In this document: one piece after another, positions 58,156 to 64,000 of the stretch
Layout: every line of letters begins with the position of its first letter
How positions within the stretch are numbered: the first letter of the stretch is position 1
Assembly: GCF_014645735.1 (NCBI RefSeq)
Contig: NZ_BMMH01000009.1
Location: 186,001-250,000 of the forward strand
Direction of reading: 5' to 3'
DNA from: Nocardia jinanensis
Lineage (GTDB): Bacteria > Actinomycetota > Actinomycetes > Mycobacteriales > Mycobacteriaceae
DNA length: 64,000 bases
Notes under the pieces: generated by a model
The model's database searches: none
Told to the model about the DNA's origin: nothing
What the model saw: only the letters and a program-made list of their open reading frames with translations
Made by a program: the position numbers and the translations under genes

Positions 58156-58500
58156 ATGGAGGCGATCGAGATCAATGCGGGCGCATGGTATCTGCGCGCC
58201 CTCCGGGCCGACGAGCGAATCGACGACCGGCCTGCGCTGGCCTCGGGCGGGATCACCGATCCGGACTACGTGGCCCGGCGGGGCGCGCAGTGGGCCGATG
58301 AGTCCCACTTCTCCTGGGCGGTGTGCGAACCGACCACCGCGGAACTGGTGGCCGAGGTCGGCGTGACACCTCGACCGGACGGGACCGCAGCCGTAGCGGG
58401 CTGGTCCCGGCCCGGCCATCGAGAGGCGCTGGACGTCGCGGCCGCGGCAGTGCGCCGATTCGCCGCGGGCGCGCTGGGCTTGCGTCCCGATCCGGTCTGA
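58156..58500 (+). CDS. Small GNAT-like protein, possibly degenerate
   Basis: 114 residues. The order AWYLRALRADERID, then HFSWAVCEPTTAELVAEVGV and WSRPGHREALDVAAAAVRRF follows the strand-helix pattern of RimJ-like GNAT acetyltransferases, but the acetyl-CoA loop (Q/R-x-x-G-x-G/A) is replaced by RPGHREAL, and the last third of the fold is missing. It may be a remnant or a non-catalytic relative. ATG 58156; no convincing ribosome-binding site. Convergent with lat. Confidence 0.5.
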   Translation: MEAIEINAGAWYLRALRADERIDDRPALASGGITDPDYVARRGAQWADESHFSWAVCEPTTAELVAEVGVTPRPDGTAAVAGWSRPGHREALDVAAAAVRRFAAGALGLRPDPV

Positions 58501-58525
58501 TCGGTTCGGCCGGGGCCGGGGCCGG

Positions 58526-59884
58526 TCAGCCGAGGTCGGTGAGGACGCGGTCCAGTGCGGCTACCGCCGCGGTGAGTTCGCCGGGCTCCACGGTCAGCGG
58601 TGGCCGGAACCGGATACCGCGCTCTCCGCTGCCGATCATCAGCACTCGTTCGCGTTCGCGCAGGGTGGTGAGTACCGCATCGCGGAAGGCATTGTCGGAC
58701 AGAGTGGCAGCGCACATGAGTCCCCGGCCCCGTGGTTCGGTGACGGCGGGATGGCGGTCGGCGAGTTCGCACAGCAGGGTCAGCAGCAACCGGCCCTGTT
58801 CGGCGGCCCGGTCGATCAGTCCGTCGCGCTCGATCACCTCGAGGATGCGGGTCGCCCGCACCATATCGGCGAGATTGCCGCCCCAGGTGGAATTCAGGCG
58901 CGAGGACACCGTGAACACATTGTCGCCGACCTCGTCCACCCGGCCGCCGGCCATGATCCCGCATACCTGCGTCTTCTTCCCGAATGCCACCACATCCGGT
59001 GCCAGCCCGAGTTGCCGGTAGGTCCAAGTGCTTCCGGTCATCCCGGCGCCGGTCTGTACTTCGTCGAGGATGAACAGCGCGTCGTTGGCGTGGCACAGTT
59101 CCTGGACGGCCCGCAGGAATTGCGGCCGCATATGCCGGTCGCCGCCTTCACCCTGGATCGGTTCGGCGATGAAGCAGGCGATGCCGTTGGGCCGGTCGGC
59201 GAACGCGTGCGCGGCCTGCTCGAGCGCGTGCCGCTCCGCCGCCTCGATATCGATACCTGTGCCGAGGCAGGGTGTTTCGATCCGCGGCCAATCGAATGCG
59301 GGAAACCGATCGGTTTTCACCGGATCGGTGTTGGTCAGCGACAGGGTGTATCCGGAGCGGCCGTGGAACGCGCCGGTCAGGTGCAGGACCCCGCCTTCGT
59401 GGCCGGGACGTGTAGTGCGACCGTGGATCTCGTTGTGCCGGCTCTTCCAGTCGAAGGCCGTTTTGAGCGCGTTCTCCACCGCGAGCGCGCCGCCGTCGAT
59501 GAAGAACAGATGCGGCAGGCGGGGATCGCCGAGTACGCGCACGAAGGTGTCCACGAAACGCGCCATCTCGACCGTGTAGACATCGGAATTGCTCGGCTTG
59601 TTCATTGCGGCCGTGAGTAATTCGGCGCGGAACCCGGCATCCCCGGCCAGCGCGGGATGGTTCATCCCCAGGGCGCTCGAGGCAAAGAAACCGAACATAT
59701 CGAGGTAATCGGTGCCGTCGCGGGCGTCCACCAGATGGCAGCCGCGGGAGGCGCGCAGGTCGAGTACCAGGTCGAAACCGTCGGCGAGCATACTGGCCGA
59801 CAATGTCTCGAACACGCGAGAAGCGGGGATGCGGCCGTCTGTTCTGCCACTGCCCGTGCCGGAGTGCTCCAGTTCGATGGTCAC
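58526..59884 (-). CDS. lat: L-lysine 6-aminotransferase
   Basis: PLP-dependent class III aminotransferase of 452 residues that transfers the epsilon-amino group of lysine to 2-oxoglutarate, giving aminoadipate semialdehyde/piperideine-6-carboxylate. Marks are CHLVDARDGTDYLDMFGFFA near the start, LTGAFHGRSGYTLSLTNTDP, ACFIAEPIQGEGGDRHM, FILDEVQTGAGMTGSTW (PLP Asp) and VVAFGKKTQVCGIMAGG (Schiff-base Lys about residue 300). It lies downstream of the Lrp gene on the same strand, with the pcd dehydrogenase divergent, a complete lysine-to-aminoadipate route. It is Rv3290c in M. tuberculosis, strongly induced in stationary or starved cells. Confidence 0.95.
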   Translation of the reverse strand: MTIELEHSGTGSGRTDGRIPASRVFETLSASMLADGFDLVLDLRASRGCHLVDARDGTDYLDMFGFFASSALGMNHPALAGDAGFRAELLTAAMNKPSNSDVYTVEMARFVDTFVRVLGDPRLPHLFFIDGGALAVENALKTAFDWKSRHNEIHGRTTRPGHEGGVLHLTGAFHGRSGYTLSLTNTDPVKTDRFPAFDWPRIETPCLGTGIDIEAAERHALEQAAHAFADRPNGIACFIAEPIQGEGGDRHMRPQFLRAVQELCHANDALFILDEVQTGAGMTGSTWTYRQLGLAPDVVAFGKKTQVCGIMAGGRVDEVGDNVFTVSSRLNSTWGGNLADMVRATRILEVIERDGLIDRAAEQGRLLLTLLCELADRHPAVTEPRGRGLMCAATLSDNAFRDAVLTTLRERERVLMIGSGERGIRFRPPLTVEPGELTAAVAALDRVLTDLG

Positions 59885-59912
59885 ACTCCGACGGTACGGG
59901 ACCGGACACCGG

Positions 59913-59958
59913 CTTGTCAGGAAGATTTTCTGACAAGTCCGTAACTAAAGGGACTTGT
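59913..59958. promoter_or_regulatory. Lrp-type operator array between lrp and lat
   Basis: Three related half-sites in 46 bp: CTTGTCAG (59913-59920) inverted to CTGACAAG (59930-59937), and ACAAGTCC (59933-59940) inverted to GGACTTGT (59951-59958). The interleaved AT-rich palindromes lie just upstream of lat and directly behind the lrp stop. Lrp/AsnC octamers bind such phased arrays, so autogenous Lrp control of lat is the natural reading. Confidence 0.65.
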
Positions 59959-59969
59959 TACGGTATCGA

Positions 59970-60422
59970 CTACTTTTCGTAGAATGTCTGCAGGATTATG
60001 GTGCTCCGGGTTCGGACATTGGCCGTCGCCCGGATCTGCTGCAGCAACTGTTCCAGATGCCGCGGCGAGGCCACCCGCACCAGCAGGATGTAGCTCTCGT
60101 CGCCCGCCACCGAATGGCAGGCCTCGATCCCGGGCATGTTCTGTAGTGCCGCCGGGGCATCGTCGGGCTGGGAAGGATCGAGAGGAGTGATCGCCACAAA
60201 TGCCGACAACAGCTGTCCCAGTGCTTCGGGGTCGACGTTCGCGGTGTAACCACGGATCACGCCGCGCGCCTCGAGCCTGCGCACCCGTGACTGCACGGCG
60301 GATACCGAAAGACTCGCCTTCTCGGCCAGATTGGACAGGGTCGCCCGTCCATCGGACATCAGTTCCCGGATCAGCAGGCGATCGATCTCGTCCAGGGCTG
60401 GTTTTGCCGGTGTTTCCGCCAT
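59970..60422 (-). CDS. lrpA: Lrp/AsnC-family regulator
   Basis: Feast/famine regulator, 150 residues. The N-terminal winged HTH (LDEIDRLLIRELMSDGRATL, then AEKASLSVSAVQSRVRRLEA) is followed by the RAM effector domain (LLSAFVAITPLDPSQP, CHSVAGDESYILLVRVASPR). It occupies the position of M. tuberculosis LrpA (Rv3291c), which binds the lat promoter with lysine-related amino acids as effectors. An inverted-repeat array lies between it and lat. Divergent from pcd (112 bp), so it may control both. Confidence 0.94.
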   Translation of the reverse strand: MAETPAKPALDEIDRLLIRELMSDGRATLSNLAEKASLSVSAVQSRVRRLEARGVIRGYTANVDPEALGQLLSAFVAITPLDPSQPDDAPAALQNMPGIEACHSVAGDESYILLVRVASPRHLEQLLQQIRATANVRTRSTIILQTFYEK

Positions 60423-60534
60423 CAGCGAAGGCTAACGTAGCGGACACACGGCCGGAACAGTGTTGTGAACGTTCATTCTCCGGCCCCGCAATTCGCACAG
60501 CGTATTTCGTCCGGACGAACCCGAGGAGTTCGTG

Positions 60535-62070
60535 ATGACCGAGACCGACCACGAGACCGTCACCGCCGGATACGCCGATCGGATCGGCACTCTGCTGCGC
60601 GCACTGGAGATCGATCCACCGGCGGCCGGGGAGATGCTCGTGCACAGCCCGATCGACGGTGGAGTGCTCATCGGTCTGCGGCCCGACACCCCAGCGGAGG
60701 TCGATACGGCCCTCGCCGAGGCCGCCGCCGCGTTCGGCTCCTGGCGCCTGGTGCCGGCGCCGCAGCGGGCGGCCGTAGTACGCGAACTCGCCGTCCTGCT
60801 GCGGCGTCATCAGGACGAACTCGCCGAACTCGTCACCCTCGAAGTGGGCAAGATTCCCGCCGAGGCGCGCGGCGAGGTCCAGGAGATGATCGATATCTGC
60901 GAGTTCGCGGTGGGGCTGTCGCGCCAGCTCTACGGCTACACGATGGCCTCGGAGCGGCCGGGCCACCGGCTCATGGAGACCTGGCATCCGCTCGGGGTGG
61001 TCGGGGTGATCTCGGCCTTCAACTTCCCGGTCGCGGTCTGGGCCTGGAACACCGCGATCGCGCTGGTCTGTGGCGACACCGTGGTGTGGAAGCCCTCCGA
61101 CCGGACACCGCTGACCGCCCTGGCCTGCCATACGCTGCTGCGCCGCGCGGCCGATACGGCCGGCGCCGACCGGCGGATCCACCAATTGGTCCTGGGCTCG
61201 GCCGGCGCCGGAGCCCAGCTGACCGACGACGAACGGGTCGCGCTGGTCAGCGCGACGGGTTCGGTGGCGATGGGTCGCGCGGTCGCCCCGCGCGTGGCCG
61301 CCCGGTTCGGCCGCTGCCTGCTGGAGCTGGGCGGCAACAATGCCGCCGTGGTCGGCCCCTCCGCCGATCTCGATCTGGCGGTGCGGGGCATCGTCTTCGC
61401 CGCCGTCGGCACTGCCGGGCAACGATGCACGAGCCTGCGCCGGCTCATCGTGCACTCCACGGTCGCCGATGACCTGCTCGACCGCCTGGTGCGCGCCTAC
61501 CGTCAATTGCGGGTGGGTAACCCGCTCGAACCCGGCGTCCAGGTGGGCCCGCTGCACGGGCCCGATGCCTGGGCGGGGATGTGGGACGCCCTCGCCCGCG
61601 CGCGCGGCGACGGTGGTGAAGTGCTGTGCGGTGGTGACCGTGTCGAACCCGAGGGCCTCGGTCCCGGTGCGTTCTACGCCGACCCGGCGATCGTCCGGAT
61701 GCCCGCCCAGACCGAGGTGGTGCGCGAGGAAACCTTCGCCCCGATCCTCTACGCCCTCACCTACGACGATTTCGATACGGCACTGGCCCTGCACAACGGC
61801 GTCCCGCAGGGGCTGTCGTCGGCGATTTTCACCACCGACCAGCGGGAGGCCGAACGCTTCCTCGCCGCCGACGGTTCGGACTGCGGTATCGCCAACGTCA
61901 ATATCGGCACCTCGGGCGCCGAGATCGGTGGCGCGTTCGGCGGTGAGAAACACACCGGCGGTGGCCGCGAATCGGGTTCGGACGCCTGGAAGGCCTATAT
62001 GCGCCGCGCCACGAACACGATCAACTATTCCACCGAGCTACCCCTCGCCCAAGGCATCCGCTTCGACTGA
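60535..62070 (+). CDS. pcd: Aldehyde dehydrogenase, aminoadipate-semialdehyde/piperideine-6-carboxylate type
   Basis: NAD(P)-dependent dehydrogenase of 511 residues that would finish lysine conversion to alpha-aminoadipate after Lat. It has the ALDH signatures VISAFNFPVAVWAWN (about 160-174), the general-base Glu in CLLELGGNNAAVVG, the catalytic Cys in GTAGQRCTSLRRLIVHS (about residue 302) and EVVREETFAPILYAL. The N-terminal length and the close link to lat and lrpA identify it with M. tuberculosis Pcd (Rv3293). ATG 60535 is favoured by GAGGAG at 60523-60528 over the overlapping GTG 60532. Confidence 0.93.
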   Translation: MTETDHETVTAGYADRIGTLLRALEIDPPAAGEMLVHSPIDGGVLIGLRPDTPAEVDTALAEAAAAFGSWRLVPAPQRAAVVRELAVLLRRHQDELAELVTLEVGKIPAEARGEVQEMIDICEFAVGLSRQLYGYTMASERPGHRLMETWHPLGVVGVISAFNFPVAVWAWNTAIALVCGDTVVWKPSDRTPLTALACHTLLRRAADTAGADRRIHQLVLGSAGAGAQLTDDERVALVSATGSVAMGRAVAPRVAARFGRCLLELGGNNAAVVGPSADLDLAVRGIVFAAVGTAGQRCTSLRRLIVHSTVADDLLDRLVRAYRQLRVGNPLEPGVQVGPLHGPDAWAGMWDALARARGDGGEVLCGGDRVEPEGLGPGAFYADPAIVRMPAQTEVVREETFAPILYALTYDDFDTALALHNGVPQGLSSAIFTTDQREAERFLAADGSDCGIANVNIGTSGAEIGGAFGGEKHTGGGRESGSDAWKAYMRRATNTINYSTELPLAQGIRFD

Positions 62071-62209
62071 CCGGACCAGGCGACCGCAGACCGGCCTCGG
62101 ATCGGCACCGGCTCCGAACCTGTCACCGGGCCGGGACGAGTCACTACACGCACTCGAACGCCCGGCCGATGTGCTCGGGTCCAGCCCCGGATCTCGCCGC
62201 TGTTCCGGA

Positions 62210-62350
62210 CGCTCCACCTCAGCAGCCGGGGTTAATAGGGTCCCGCCCGCACCGCCGAAGGCGGGGCAATCAGGCGCAGGTCCCGCCTGCACCGCCGAAG
62301 GCGGGGCAATCAGACGCAGGGTCCCGCCTGCGGCACCGAAGGCGCCGCCA
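62210..62350. repeat. Family A-related 40-bp tandem repeats behind the patatin gene
   Basis: TCCCGCC begins three units at 62241, 62281 and 62322 (periods 40 and 41). The first two contain CACCGCCGAAGGCGGGGCAA, with the hairpin CCGCC-GAA-GGCGG; the third is altered (CGGCACCGAAGGCGCCGCC) and forms the last codons of the patatin gene. To the left are CCGGGGTTAATAGGG and CGCTCCACCTCAG, which match the other family A copies. The AGAACCGGGG inverted part is truncated. Confidence 0.7.
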
Positions 62351-63257
62351 TGAGCTCCGCCACGACGCGGCGGCCGATCTCCATGCCGCGCGCGAGGATG
62401 CCCGGGTCGGTTTCGACGCTGCTGATATCCGGTGACCCGGCCGGTGGATGTATCTGGCACGCCGCCGCACCCATCCCGGCGATCACGCCGTCCTCCAGTA
62501 TCTGCTGGCCGGGCCGCAGCTTCCACGCCCGGTAGGCGCCGGGTGCGATGAACCGCATGTAAGTGCCGCCGACCACATCGTGCAACCAGGGCGCCGGTGG
62601 ACGGCGTTCGTCGGCGCGCCGGGTCCGCAGGATGAGCGCGTGCGTGGCGCCTGCCTTCAGCGCGCTGCGCACCGGGACCGTTTCCGAGAGCCCGCCGTCG
62701 AAATACCGGCGTCCGCCGAGTTCCACCGGAGGACCCGCCAGCAGCGGCAGCCCGGAAGACGCCCGCAGGGCGGTCTGCAGTGTCGCCTTGTCGACGATGA
62801 ACGGGTGCAGGTCCACCGGTTCACCGGTGCGGATATCGGTGGCGATGGGGTGGAATGTGGTCTCGTTGGCCAGGATGGCCGGGAAATCCATCGGGTGCAG
62901 CCCGTCGTACACCTTGTGGACCAGATAGTTCAGATCGAAGGCGGGCCGGCCGCGCAGCATCCGGGTCGGGTCGATGGCCCGGCGCATGATCGCCGCGTCC
63001 GTCCAGGCCTTCAGTCCCCGGCCCGCCCGGCCGCACAGCAGCCAGGCCGCGTTGATCGCGCCCGCCGAGGTGCCGTATACGGAATCGAAGAGCTGGGCCA
63101 TCCCGAGTTGCTCCAGCCCGTGCACCATTCCGCTGGAGTACACCCCGCGGCTGCCGCCGCCCTCGACGATGAGTACGAGCCGGTGACCGTCGGCTCGGCT
63201 ACCGGATGCGAAACGGTCGCGGATCACCTCCACGACCGTCGGTTGTACTGGACTCAC
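62310..63257 (-). CDS. Patatin-like phospholipase family protein
   Basis: Predicted acyl hydrolase with a Ser-Asp dyad, 315 residues. The oxyanion loop is LIVEGGGSRGVYSSG (about 29-43), the nucleophile elbow YGTSAGAINAAW (GTSAG, Ser about 64) and the Asp is in RRYFDGGLSETVPV. There is no signal peptide or membrane helix. GTG 63257 (MSPVQPTVVEVIRD) is the likely start, but ATG 63290 is possible. The C-terminal residues PSVPQAGPCV are encoded by a family A tandem repeat, so the original C terminus may have been replaced. Confidence 0.85.
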   Translation of the reverse strand: MSPVQPTVVEVIRDRFASGSRADGHRLVLIVEGGGSRGVYSSGMVHGLEQLGMAQLFDSVYGTSAGAINAAWLLCGRAGRGLKAWTDAAIMRRAIDPTRMLRGRPAFDLNYLVHKVYDGLHPMDFPAILANETTFHPIATDIRTGEPVDLHPFIVDKATLQTALRASSGLPLLAGPPVELGGRRYFDGGLSETVPVRSALKAGATHALILRTRRADERRPPAPWLHDVVGGTYMRFIAPGAYRAWKLRPGQQILEDGVIAGMGAAACQIHPPAGSPDISSVETDPGILARGMEIGRRVVAELMAAPSVPQAGPCV

Positions 63258-63400
63258 CAGGTCACCATACGCCGGAGCGGGTGGCGGCATTCGGCCGCGC
63301 ACCCGCTCCGGAGCAGTGTGCATCCAGTGTTGGTTCACCGGTCGGTATGTCGTCGCATACCGGTCGCGGCCCACAGCGAGGCGGCCGCGGCGAGAGCCGG

Positions 63401-64000
63401 TTACTTGATCTCGGCGAGAACGGTGCCCTGCGTGATCGCGGCACCGGCGGCCACACTCAGCCCGGTCACCACACCGGCCTTGTGCGCGTTGACCGGGTTC
63501 TCCATCTTCATGGCCTCGAGCACCACGATCAGATCGCCCGCCTCGACGGCCTGGCCTTCCTCGACCGCGACCTTGACGACCGTGCCCTGCATGGGCGCGG
63601 TGACCGCGTCACCGGAGGCGGCACCGCCACCCGCGCCGCCCCGCGTGCGCGGCTTCGGCTTCTTGCGCACCGCACCGGCTGCCGCCGGAGCGCCGGAGCC
63701 GATCGAGAACTGACCCGGCAGCGATACCTCGACCCGGCGACCGCCGACCTCGACCACGACCTTCTGCCGAGGCTCGTCGTCCTCGTCGGCCGGGGCGCCG
63801 CCGGTGAACGGCTCGACGGAGTTCTTCCACTCCGTCTCGATCCACTTGGTGTAGACGTCGAACGACTCACCGTCGCCGATGAACGCGGGATCCTCCACGA
63901 TCGCCCGGTGGAACGGGATGACCGTCGCCAGGCCCTCCACGTGGAACTCGGCGAGCGCGCGCCGCGCCCGCTCCAGCGCCTGGGTCCGGTTCTCGCCGGT
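63401..64000 (-). CDS. Acyl-CoA carboxylase biotin-carrier end (AccA3/BccA type), 5' part outside window
   Basis: C-terminal 199 residues of the alpha subunit of acetyl/propionyl-CoA carboxylase, which carboxylates acyl-CoAs for fatty- and mycolic-acid synthesis. Visible are the end of the biotin-carboxylase C domain (GLATVIPFHRAIVEDPAFIG), the linker beta domain (KVVVEVGGRRVEVSLPGQFS), and a complete biotinyl domain with VVLEAMKMENPVNAHK, whose Lys carries biotin. The frame stays open to base 64000, so the gene continues to the right. In M. tuberculosis accA3 (Rv3285) is in this place. Confidence 0.93.
   Translation of the reverse strand, partial: TGENRTQALERARRALAEFHVEGLATVIPFHRAIVEDPAFIGDGESFDVYTKWIETEWKNSVEPFTGGAPADEDDEPRQKVVVEVGGRRVEVSLPGQFSIGSGAPAAAGAVRKKPKPRTRGGAGGGAASGDAVTAPMQGTVVKVAVEEGQAVEAGDLIVVLEAMKMENPVNAHKAGVVTGLSVAAGAAITQGTVLAEIK

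Overview
The window is high-GC actinobacterial DNA from the order Mycobacteriales, most likely Nocardia (the genus is an inference). Gene content and order, compared from memory, follow a long block of the Mycobacterium tuberculosis chromosome, roughly Rv3339c down to Rv3285. Shared genes are icd1, trpS, a YihY-type gene, dacB1, sdhCDAB with divergent cdd-deoA-add, an Rv3311 homologue, upp, pmmB, a purine nucleoside phosphorylase, an amiA1/amiB1-type amidohydrolase, an Rv3304 homologue, lpdA, glpD2, nei, lhr, pcd, lrpA-lat and accA3. No rRNA, tRNA, CRISPR, prophage or complete insertion sequence was seen.

Layout. 1-13 kb: isocitrate dehydrogenase, a HipA/PI-kinase-like protein, acyl-CoA dehydrogenase, hydrolase, an ExoIII-type nuclease followed by a secreted barnase-like RNase and its barstar inhibitor, TetR and CYTH-CHAD proteins, an MpaB-like protein, trpS and a YihY/BrkB membrane protein. 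13-16 kb: an accessory two-gene unit (MFS exporter plus ATP-grasp ligase) with its own operator-like repeats and leader ORF, looking like a small peptide or amino-acid conjugate pathway. 16-22 kb: D,D-carboxypeptidase and a nucleoside salvage operon (cdd, LLM oxidoreductase, deoA, add). 22-26 kb: a stand-alone GreA-C-like protein and sdhCDAB behind a good IdeR/DtxR-type iron box. 26-29 kb: manganese-type ABC importer. 29-34 kb: RadC, an orphan antitoxin, the Rv3311 homologue and a four-gene type VII secretion-linked cassette. 34-41 kb: upp, phosphohexomutase, purine nucleoside phosphorylase, enoyl-CoA hydratase, M20 amidohydrolase, GGCT-like protein and LpdA-type quinone reductase. 42-49 kb: two proline-rich envelope proteins, an aminotransferase, glpK and glpD. 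49-64 kb: Nei, Lhr, a second orphan antitoxin, a degenerate histidine phosphatase, a membrane Ser/Thr kinase, the lysine catabolism set lat-lrp-pcd, a patatin and the 3' end of the biotin carboxylase/BCCP subunit.

The least ordinary signal lies between genes. One interspersed family (A) sits immediately 3' of minus-strand genes and ends in a perfect GC hairpin with a GAA loop. A second family (B) sits just upstream of genes, always in the same orientation to the gene, and usually ends in a -10-like TAGGCT/TAGGGT hexamer, sometimes placed so that the transcript would be leaderless. Near-tandem duplications of about 40-75 bp cover the 3' ends of cdd, lhr and the patatin gene and the leader of glpD. 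Together these suggest local copying that moves terminators and promoters around. This is sequence observation plus inference, with no expression data.
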